This document shows positions 1-5,107 of a DNA stretch of 9,278 nt, in pieces; within the stretch, counting starts at the first letter, position 1; every line of letters begins with the position of its first letter. The translations under genes were made by a program, and so were the position numbers. This DNA comes from Mycobacteriaceae bacterium (GTDB lineage: Bacteria; Actinomycetota; Actinomycetes; Mycobacteriales; Mycobacteriaceae): positions 1-9,278 of the forward strand of contig JABFVX010000176.1 in assembly GCA_013362555.1 (NCBI GenBank). Direction: 5' to 3'. The notes below the pieces were generated by a model. It made no database searches and had not been told where the DNA came from. It saw only the letters and a program-made list of their open reading frames with translations.

Positions 1-654
1 GGCGGTGCGCAGCACCCGCGCGGTGGGATTGAGCCTGCGCACCGTGGCCTCCACGGTGCCCGCCGCGTTCGGGCTGACCAGATCGGTCTTGTTCACCAGA
101 ATGACGTCGGCGAACTCCACTTGATCCACCAGCAGGTCGGCGATGGAGCGCGAATCGCCTTCGCCCGCTTCCAGATCGCGATCGGCCAGCGCCTCGCCGC
201 GCACGATCTCGGGCAGGAACGTCGACGCGTCGACCACCGTCACCATGGTGTCGAGCCGGGCGATGTCGCCGAGCCGGAAGCCGTCGGCGAATTCCCACTC
301 GAAGCTCGCCGCCACCGGCATGGGCTCGGAGATTCCGGTCGACTCGATCACCAGCTGGTCGAACCGCCCTTGTCGGGCCAGCGCGGCCACCGATTCGATC
401 AGGTCCTCCCGAAGGGTGCAGCAGATGCAGCCGTTGGTCAGCTCGACGAGTCGCTCCTCGGTGCGATCGAGGTGACCTTGTCCCGCTATCAGCGCGGCGT
501 CGATGTTCACCTCGCTCATGTCATTGACGATGACCGCGACGCGCCTGCCTTCGCGGTTGGCCAGGATGTGGTTGAGCAGCGTGGTCTTGCCCGCTCCGAG
601 AAAGCCGGACAGCACGGTCACGGGAAGCGGAACGGAAGGGGAGGTGGTAGTCAC
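1..654 (-). CDS. COG0523/CobW-family GTPase, zinc-responsive metallochaperone type (partial, C-terminus off the left edge)
   Basis: This is a G3E-family P-loop GTPase. Proteins of this family deliver metal to client enzymes, and Zur-controlled members act in zinc scarcity. The visible 218 residues hold the Walker A motif GFLGAGKTT (17-25), the family's CxCC metal site as NGCICC (74-79), ESTGISEP (104-111, Walker B region) and the guanine-specificity motif NKTD (188-191). The frame stays open to base 1, so the C-terminal half lies outside the window. The start is GTG at 654. The ATG at 658 is in another frame, and there is no Shine-Dalgarno. A TATCGT -10 (667 to 662) ends seven bases before the GTG, which suggests a leaderless transcript. 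A Zur-like dyad at 664-682 overlaps that -10. Family assignment is firm. Zinc as the metal is inferred from the operator; CobW proper (cobalamin synthesis) is less likely because no cob genes are nearby. Confidence 0.93.
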   Translation of the reverse strand, partial: MTTTSPSVPLPVTVLSGFLGAGKTTLLNHILANREGRRVAVIVNDMSEVNIDAALIAGQGHLDRTEERLVELTNGCICCTLREDLIESVAALARQGRFDQLVIESTGISEPMPVAASFEWEFADGFRLGDIARLDTMVTVVDASTFLPEIVRGEALADRDLEAGEGDSRSIADLLVDQVEFADVILVNKTDLVSPNAAGTVEATVRRLNPTARVLRTA

Positions 655-661
655 CCATCTA

Positions 662-667
662 ACGATA
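662..667 (-). promoter_or_regulatory. -10 box of the COG0523 gene, probably leaderless
   Basis: On the minus strand TATCGT fits the TANNNT -10 consensus. It is followed by seven bases and then the GTG start codon, so transcription would begin at or next to the start codon. There is no good -35 at 17 nt; TTGCCG lies 19 nt upstream. The box overlaps the Zur-like dyad, so a bound repressor would block polymerase. Confidence 0.5.
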
Positions 668-682
668 ATGATTGTCATTTTC
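664..682. promoter_or_regulatory. Zur-like operator overlapping the GTPase promoter
   Basis: GATAATGATTGTCATTTTC is an AT-rich island in GC-rich DNA. Eight of its nine symmetric pairs match, except the T/T pair and the pair next to the centre, around an AATGA-TTG-TCATT core. This is the ATGAT/TCAT type of dyad bound by Zur/Fur-family repressors in actinobacteria. Its position over the -10 of a COG0523 gene is the classical arrangement for zinc-dependent repression. Fur or another metal sensor is possible, but a COG0523 target favours Zur. Confidence 0.7.
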
Positions 683-710
683 GCCGCGGCAAGCGCCCTC
701 CCGCCGGCCG

Positions 711-753
711 GAAGGCGTCCTTCATTCAGACTGTTCGAATGAAGGACGCCTTC
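711..753. repeat. Palindromic element H1 (17-bp perfect arms) between divergent genes, over the thiD start
   Basis: The left arm GAAGGCGTCCTTCATTC (711-727) and the right arm (737-753) are perfect reverse complements separated by nine bases (728-736). The element lies between the divergently transcribed GTPase gene and thiD, so no gene ends here and a terminator role is not the obvious one. The ATG at 739 lies inside the right arm. It could be a dispersed palindromic element, an attenuator in the thiD leader, or a long operator. Confidence 0.85.
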
Positions 754-1620
754 AGGACGCAGTTGTTGCCGCTGACGCCCGACGGACAGACGCCGCCGCG
801 AGTGCTCACCATTGCCGGGACGGACTCCGGCGGCGGGGCGGGGATTCAGGCCGACTCGCGCACGATGGCGCTGTGCGGAGTGCACGCCTGTGTCGCGGTG
901 GCGGCGGTGACGGCGCAGAACACCCTGGGCGTGGCAGGCATCCACGAGATTCCGCCGAGTTTCGTCGCTGACCAGATCCGCTGTGTGGCAGGCGACATCG
1001 GGGTGCAGGCCGCGAAGACCGGAATGCTGGCTTCGGCGCCGATCATCGCGGCGGTCGCCGAGGCCTGCGCGGAGGTCGGGATCGGCAAGGACCACGCGAC
1101 GCCGCTCGTGGTGGACCCGGTGTGCGCGTCGATGCACGGCGATCCGCTGCTGCGCGCCGACGCGCTGGACACCCTGCGCGAGACGCTGCTGCCGCTCGCC
1201 ACGGTCGTGACCCCGAACCTGGACGAGGTGCGGCTGATCACCGGCATCGACGTGGTCGACGCGGCGTCCGCCCGCCGGGCCGCGGCGGCGCTCTGCGAGT
1301 TCGGCGCGCAATGGGCCGTTGTCAAAGGCGGCCATCAGCGGGACGCGCCGACGAGCACCGACCTGCTCTACGACGGCGCGACTTTCCGCGAATACCCCGC
1401 CGCGCGCATTGCCACCGGCAATGACCACGGCGGCGGCGACACCCTCGCGGCCGCGCTGGCCTGCGCCCTCGCTCGCGGCTACGCCGTCCCCGACGCGCTG
1501 GCCTTCGCCAAACAGTGGGTCACCCGCAGCCTCTCGGCCGCCTACGACCTGGGAGCGGGCCACGGACCGGTCTCCCCCCTCTGGCGCCTACATTTGTCAC
1601 GGCAAGATCTTCCAGAATGA
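739..1620 (+). CDS. thiD: Bifunctional hydroxymethylpyrimidine kinase / phosphomethylpyrimidine kinase (HMP/HMP-P kinase)
   Basis: ThiD phosphorylates HMP to HMP-P and then HMP-PP, the pyrimidine half of thiamine, in the cytoplasm. The protein is a complete ribokinase-fold kinase of about 293 aa. Signatures are TIAGTDSGGGAGIQAD (24-39), AKTGML (92-97), VVDPVCAS (124-131), TPNLDE (158-163), VKGGH (195-199) and GNDHGGGDT (227-235). The usual GTGC anion-hole motif with Cys reads GGGD here, putting Asp234 at the catalytic position; I recall the same in mycobacterial ThiD. The start is uncertain. ATG 739 has no Shine-Dalgarno and lies in a hairpin arm. TTG at 763 or 766 follows AGGA (754-757) by 5 or 8 nt and better matches the start of mycobacterial homologues. 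The last codons, including the TGA, lie in repeat H2, giving a C-terminal tail longer than I expect. No TPP riboswitch or other thi gene is visible. Confidence 0.95.
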   Translation: MKDAFRTQLLPLTPDGQTPPRVLTIAGTDSGGGAGIQADSRTMALCGVHACVAVAAVTAQNTLGVAGIHEIPPSFVADQIRCVAGDIGVQAAKTGMLASAPIIAAVAEACAEVGIGKDHATPLVVDPVCASMHGDPLLRADALDTLRETLLPLATVVTPNLDEVRLITGIDVVDAASARRAAAALCEFGAQWAVVKGGHQRDAPTSTDLLYDGATFREYPAARIATGNDHGGGDTLAAALACALARGYAVPDALAFAKQWVTRSLSAAYDLGAGHGPVSPLWRLHLSRQDLPE

Positions 1621-1735
1621 CCCGTGACGTGCGTTTCCGCGCTGTGAGACGGCGGCCCGAGGAGGCAGCTTGCGTAACACCGCAGGGACTCGCGAACAGC
1701 GCCATTCAACACCGCACGTCACGGGTCATTCTGGA
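1611..1735. repeat. Palindromic element H2 (23-bp perfect arms, 79-nt centre) in the thiD/epoxide hydrolase convergent gap
   Basis: The left arm at 1611-1633 (begins TCCAGAATGACCCGTG) and the right arm at 1713-1735 are perfect 23-bp reverse complements separated by 79 bases. The arms match H5 (9017-9069) at 21 of 24 bases, so this is a repeated family and not a one-off stem. It fills the gap between two convergent gene ends and could stop transcription from both sides, but no T tract follows either arm. The thiD stop codon (1618-1620) is inside the left arm. The long centre makes it resemble a tiny inverted-repeat-bounded element. No exact target duplication is seen at its edges (GATCT versus GGTCT). 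Confidence 0.85.
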
Positions 1736-1742
1736 GGTCTCG

Positions 1743-2834
1743 TTACCGGAGGGCGGCGAAGAACTCGGTGATTTCGGCGGCCATCAGGTCGGGGGCGCTG
1801 TGGTGGAGATAGTGCGTGAAGACGTTGTGGGTTTTCCAGGACACGATGTTGGCGTGGTCGCGGTCGGCGAAACGGCGGATCCCGTGGAAGTCGCCCGCGG
1901 AACCGGACAGCGACAGCGGAACGGTCGTCGGCTCGGTGGGCTTGGCGGCCTTGTCCTTCTCGAAGTAGTGCCGAATCGATGATCCCGCGGTGTTGGTGAA
2001 CCAGGCGATCGCGATGTTGGTCAGCACGAAGTCGTCGTCCAAGTCCGGCCCGAGCAGCTGTCCGTTCCAGCCGACCAGACCGGCGGGCGAGTCCACGATG
2101 GCGTGTGCGAGAGTCTGCGGCTGCTGGGATTGCAGGATGTTGAAGCCCATCTTGTTCTTCACGAACCAGTCCAGCGTCGCGAGCGACTGCTGCTCGTCCT
2201 CGGTGAGGTCGACGAACTCCGCCGGGTCGCCGGACGGGAACGAGTAGATCTGCGACACCTGAACGCCCACGACGTGTTCCGGGTCGACCCGGCCGACCTC
2301 AGGCGAAATCTGGGCGCCGCCGTCATTGCCGACCGCGCCGTAGCGGGAGTAGCCGAGGCGCCGCATCAGCTCGGCCCAGGCCTTGGCGATGCGCGTGTCG
2401 TCCCAGCCTGCCTCGGTCGCGGGCCCGGAGAACCCGTAGCCCGGCACCGACGGGATGACCAGGTCGAAACCGGCCGCGGTGAGCGGCGCGACGACACCGA
2501 GGAATTCGACGACGGTGCCGGGCCAGCCGTGGGTCAGCACCAGCGGGAACGACTCCGCCTTGCCGGATTTCACGTGCAGGAAGTGGATGTTCTGGCCGTC
2601 GATCTCGGTGGTGAACTGCGGGTAGGCGTTGAGCTCGGCTTCCACCTTGCGCCAGTCGAATCCGCCGCGCCAGTAGTCGACGAGGTGACGCACCCGGTCC
2701 ACGCTCACGCCGTAGGCGTCGCCGGACCCCGGGATCTGATCCGCCCACCGGGTGCGGGCCAGGCGGTCCTGCAGGTCGTCCAAGTCGGCCTGCGGGATGT
2801 CGATGCGGAAGGGGCGGATCTCGGCGTTGCTCAC
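1743..2834 (-). CDS. Epoxide hydrolase, microsomal-type alpha/beta hydrolase with N-terminal EHN domain
   Basis: This soluble 363-aa enzyme is predicted to open epoxides to vicinal diols through an ester intermediate. It begins with the EHN domain (about 5-110: IRPFRIDIP, LARTRW, DYWRGGFDWR), then has the oxyanion-hole motif HGWPGT (102-107), the nucleophile Asp171 in VGNDGGA, a probable acid Asp315 in AGDFHGIRRF and a general-base His341 in FTHY aligned to the family's GGHF/GGHY. LQSQQPQTLAHAIVDSPAGL (234-253) is also a family signature. The start GTG 2834 was chosen because GGAG lies six bases upstream (2841-2844); the ATGs at 2846 and farther upstream lack a ribosome site, and the latter would cross the operator. 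It is divergent from the TetR gene across a shared operator, suggesting repression lifted by a substrate or product. Its natural substrate cannot be read from sequence. The His neighbourhood differs from GGHF, so activity is likely but not certain. Confidence 0.92.
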   Translation of the reverse strand: MSNAEIRPFRIDIPQADLDDLQDRLARTRWADQIPGSGDAYGVSVDRVRHLVDYWRGGFDWRKVEAELNAYPQFTTEIDGQNIHFLHVKSGKAESFPLVLTHGWPGTVVEFLGVVAPLTAAGFDLVIPSVPGYGFSGPATEAGWDDTRIAKAWAELMRRLGYSRYGAVGNDGGAQISPEVGRVDPEHVVGVQVSQIYSFPSGDPAEFVDLTEDEQQSLATLDWFVKNKMGFNILQSQQPQTLAHAIVDSPAGLVGWNGQLLGPDLDDDFVLTNIAIAWFTNTAGSSIRHYFEKDKAAKPTEPTTVPLSLSGSAGDFHGIRRFADRDHANIVSWKTHNVFTHYLHHSAPDLMAAEITEFFAALR

Positions 2835-2840
2835 GATGCT

Positions 2841-2844
2841 CTCC
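2841..2844 (-). promoter_or_regulatory. Ribosome binding site that sets the epoxide hydrolase start
   Basis: GGAG on the minus strand lies six bases before GTG 2834. The competing in-frame ATG at 2846 would place this site inside the coding region and has no site of its own. Confidence 0.6.
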
Positions 2845-2849
2845 ATTCG

Positions 2850-2901
2850 GAACGGAATTATTTGTTCTGATTTGACGATATCAGAACGGATCATTCCGTT
2901 C
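2850..2901. promoter_or_regulatory. Large dyad operator between the epoxide hydrolase and TetR genes
   Basis: The dyad has outer arms GAACGGAAT (2850-2858) and ATTCCGTTC (2893-2901) and inner arms TTCTGAT (2865-2871) and ATCAGAA (2880-2886), all sharing one centre at 2875/2876. The right half is itself an inverted repeat, GAACGGA-TCAT-TCCGTTC (2884-2901). The left half has a weaker counterpart starting 34 bp earlier (2850-2867, GAAC...GTTC). Two TetR dimers could bind the two halves. The dyad covers the -35 to -10 region of the epoxide hydrolase promoter and lies just upstream of the tetR -10, as expected for control of both genes. Confidence 0.75.
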
Positions 2902-2903
2902 AA
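2875..2903 (-). promoter_or_regulatory. Predicted promoter of the epoxide hydrolase gene
   Basis: On the minus strand TTGAAC (2903 to 2898) and TATCGT (2880 to 2875) are separated by 17 bases, a good housekeeping-sigma match. It lies inside the TetR-type dyad and about 40 bases upstream of GTG 2834. Confidence 0.5.
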
Positions 2904-2907
2904 GTGC

Positions 2908-2913
2908 TATCCT
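2908..2913 (+). promoter_or_regulatory. -10 box of the TetR gene, probably leaderless
   Basis: TATCCT fits TANNNT and ends six bases before ATG 2920. No Shine-Dalgarno precedes the ATG, so the transcript probably begins at the start codon. No clear -35 is seen. Confidence 0.5.
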
Positions 2914-2919
2914 GAGTTC

Positions 2920-3558
2920 ATGACCCATCCAGCCCCTGCCACCCCCCTACCCGGACGCAAAGCCCAGGCCGCCCGCAACGACGGGCTCATCTTGACGGCG
3001 GCGCGCGAGGTGTTCCTGGCCGATGCCACCGCGCCGATCGCCGCCGTCGCCGAACGGGCGGGCGTCGGCATCAGCGCCCTCTACCGCCGCTACCCCAGCA
3101 AGGAGATCCTGCTCCGCACCCTGTGTCACGACGGACTGCGGCGCTACAACGCCGAAGCCGAGGCCGCGCTCGCCGCGCACCAAGGCTGGGCGGCGCTGAC
3201 GGACTTCCTCGAGCGCGTCGTCGAGGCCGACGTGCATTCGCTGACGGTGCATCTGGCGGGCACCTTCACCCCGGACGAGGCCATCGTGCCGGACGTCCGC
3301 CGCTCCGCCGAGCTGACCGAGGAGATCGTGCGGCGCGCAAGGGAATCCGGGCGGCTGCGCGCCGGCCTCACGACCCAGGACATCGGCCTGGTCCTGGAAG
3401 CCTGCGCCGCGATCACCCACCCGGACCCGGCGCGCACCGCGCAATTGCGCCGCCGGGTGCTGGCGCTGCTGATCGCGGGGCTCGCCGCGGACGGCGACCT
3501 CCCCGGCCCGCCGCCCCAGCCGAACGAATTCGCCTACCGCTGGCACCCCCGGAAATGA
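2920..3558 (+). CDS. TetR/AcrR-family transcriptional regulator, likely controls the divergent epoxide hydrolase
   Basis: This 212-aa protein has the normal TetR length. The N-terminal DNA-binding domain spans roughly 18-68: ILTAAREVF, then the helix-turn-helix IAAVAERAGVGISALYRRYP (40-59) and SKEILLRTL. The rest is the variable helical ligand-binding and dimer domain, rich in Ala, Arg and Leu, and no ligand can be named. The start ATG 2920 fits the leaderless -10; longer readings of the same frame would cross the operator and the neighbouring gene. It is divergent from the epoxide hydrolase and faces a 52-bp dyad, so it probably represses both that gene and itself. Its 3' end converges on plsC, separated by palindrome H3. 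Family assignment is firm; the target is inferred from position. Confidence 0.93.
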   Translation: MTHPAPATPLPGRKAQAARNDGLILTAAREVFLADATAPIAAVAERAGVGISALYRRYPSKEILLRTLCHDGLRRYNAEAEAALAAHQGWAALTDFLERVVEADVHSLTVHLAGTFTPDEAIVPDVRRSAELTEEIVRRARESGRLRAGLTTQDIGLVLEACAAITHPDPARTAQLRRRVLALLIAGLAADGDLPGPPPQPNEFAYRWHPRK

Positions 3559-3562
3559 GCCA

Positions 3563-3640
3563 CAGCCGCACCGCTTCTTGCCAAACGCACCGCGTTCAGC
3601 ACGCTACTTCCGGTGCGTTCGGCAAGAAGGGGTGCGGCTG
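3563..3640. repeat. Palindromic element H3 (29-bp arms, 20-nt loop), probable two-way terminator
   Basis: Arms 3563-3591 and 3612-3640 pair at 27 of 29 positions around a 20-base loop. The element begins four bases after the TetR stop and ends directly against the plsC stop codon (TAA on the minus strand, 3641-3643). It therefore fills the convergent gap and is well placed to stop transcription from both sides. There is no T tract, so it would be a stem-only terminator of the kind often reported in actinomycetes, or a repeat element serving as one. Confidence 0.8.
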
Positions 3641-5107
3641 TTAGGGCCAGTTGGCGATGGTGTCGGCCATGCGGGCGCGGACGCGCTCAATGTCTGCGTC
3701 CATGTCGGCGGGGTTCCAGGCGCTGACGTCGACGGGGTCCAGGACCGCCACGTCGACCGTGCCCGGCGTGACGGCAATCGCGTTGCGCCACATGATCTCG
3801 CCTCCGTTGCGGACCACCACCGGCACGATCGGCACGCCCGCCTGGATAGCGAGGTGGAACGCGCCTTTCTTGAACGGCAGCAGGCGCGGCGACAGCGAAC
3901 GGTGGCCCTCCGGCGCGATGGCGATCGAGGTGCCCGCGCGCAGGGTGTCGACCACCGGCTGCATCGCGGCGATGGCGTTGGCGGTGTCGCCGCGGTCGAT
4001 GAACGTCACGCCCGCGAACCGGAACAGCGGGCCGAACACCGGATTTCGCACCAACTCCCGCTTGGCGATGCCGGTGACCGGGTTCCAGCCGCCCGCGTGC
4101 TCGCCCGCCCGGCCGAGCACGTAGGCCAACACGAACGGATCGAAGTTGCTCTGGTGGTTGAACACGAACACCGCAGGTCGCGGAGCTGCCGCGTGCCGCT
4201 GCCCGGTCACCCGCACCCGCACCCCGGTGGTCCGCAGCGCGGCCGTCGACCCCCAGCGCATCAGCCGCGCGACCATGCGATTGCGGGCGGGTGCGCCGGA
4301 CAGCGCCCCCGCCACCGCGCACGCCACCAGCGCGGTCAGCCCGAAGACCGTGCGGGCCAAGCGAATCGGACCCGGCTGCGGACGCGGCCGGAAGCGCAGA
4401 GTCGGCCAGCCCTCGGCAGCCGCCACCGGCTCGAGGCGGTGGTCCGGGTTGACCGCGACCGGGACTCCGACCAGCGACAGCAGCGGCACGTCCTCGCCGC
4501 CGTTGGAGTAGCCGTAGCTGCGGGCCAGATCCACCTGGTGCGCCGCGGCGAAGGTGCGCACCGCCGCCGCCTTGCCCTCGCCCCAGCGCATCGGGCCCGC
4601 GACGCGGCCGGTCAGAACCCCGTCGGAGACCTCCATCGCGGTGCACAGCACGTGCGCGACCCCGAGTTCGGCGGCGGCGGGCTCCACCTGGAACCGCGAC
4701 GCCGAGGAGGCGATCACCACCGTGTGCCCGGCCCGCTCGTGCGCCTGAACAAGCTGCCACGCTTCGGGATACAGGTGCCCGGCGATCTTGGCTTCGAACA
4801 GCTGCGCGCCGATCTCGTCCAGCTCCCGCTCGGTGTGCCCGCCCCACGCCCGCAGTGCGCGCACGCTGAACCGCCGCACGTCCGCCTCGGTCTTCTCGCC
4901 GCGGATCCCGTCGAGCAGGGTCGCGGCCAGCTCCCGGCGGCTCAGCCCGCGGCGCCACAGCTTGCGGAAGAAGTGCACGCCCGTGAACCCGTGAACCAGG
5001 GTCCCGTCGAAGTCGAAGAACGCCCCGACCGACGGGCCCTGCGGCCCGGTGCGCACTCGCTGCACCGCGGCCGCAAGTGCGGCTGCGCTATCCACCGTCG
5101 ATGTCAT
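3641..5107 (-). CDS. plsC: HAD-phosphatase-like / 1-acyl-sn-glycerol-3-phosphate acyltransferase fusion (PlsC type)
   Basis: The C-terminal half acylates lysophosphatidic acid to phosphatidic acid at the membrane. In this 488-aa protein an HAD hydrolase domain (about 26-225) shows motif I DFDGT (32-36), motif II IASSAS (132-137), Lys179 and motif IV SNGGED (201-206). A membrane segment follows at about 252-270, then a PlsC domain with the H(X)4D motif NHQSNFD (His318, Asp323), GVTFIDRG (366-373), APEGHRS (398-404) and VPIVPVV (425-431). Mycobacterial PlsC (Rv2483c) has the same fusion; the job of its HAD half is unproven. Motif IV has Asn202 where Asp is usual, which could weaken Mg2+ binding. 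ATG 5107 overlaps the plsB end by 20 bp, but GGAAGG abuts it; GTG 5095, 12 bases beyond that site, may be the real start, with 8 bp of overlap. Either way it is probably translationally coupled to plsB. Confidence 0.92.
   Translation of the reverse strand: MTSTVDSAAALAAAVQRVRTGPQGPSVGAFFDFDGTLVHGFTGVHFFRKLWRRGLSRRELAATLLDGIRGEKTEADVRRFSVRALRAWGGHTERELDEIGAQLFEAKIAGHLYPEAWQLVQAHERAGHTVVIASSASRFQVEPAAAELGVAHVLCTAMEVSDGVLTGRVAGPMRWGEGKAAAVRTFAAAHQVDLARSYGYSNGGEDVPLLSLVGVPVAVNPDHRLEPVAAAEGWPTLRFRPRPQPGPIRLARTVFGLTALVACAVAGALSGAPARNRMVARLMRWGSTAALRTTGVRVRVTGQRHAAAPRPAVFVFNHQSNFDPFVLAYVLGRAGEHAGGWNPVTGIAKRELVRNPVFGPLFRFAGVTFIDRGDTANAIAAMQPVVDTLRAGTSIAIAPEGHRSLSPRLLPFKKGAFHLAIQAGVPIVPVVVRNGGEIMWRNAIAVTPGTVDVAVLDPVDVSAWNPADMDADIERVRARMADTIANWP

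Noticed and set aside
1..654. cobW of cobalamin synthesis
   Set aside because: The family is right, but there are no cob genes nearby and the operator is zinc-type, so a zinc COG0523 protein is the better call.
121..738. Upstream extension of the thiD reading frame
   Set aside because: It is antisense to the COG0523 gene and crosses its promoter and the Zur-like box. ThiD homology begins only at about 760-800.
655..762. TPP riboswitch upstream of thiD
   Set aside because: The gap is short, contains only the Zur-like box and H1, and lacks the conserved CTGAGA thi-box core.
1670..1771. Small frame from TTG 1670 behind GAGGAGG in the H2 centre
   Set aside because: About 33 codons with no recognisable content, running into the epoxide hydrolase 3' end in antisense. 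The GAGGAGG is probably chance.
2835..2903. Longer epoxide hydrolase start at 2903 or ATG 2846
   Set aside because: The 2903 start would translate the operator and promoter. Neither start has a ribosome site, while GTG 2834 has GGAG at six bases.
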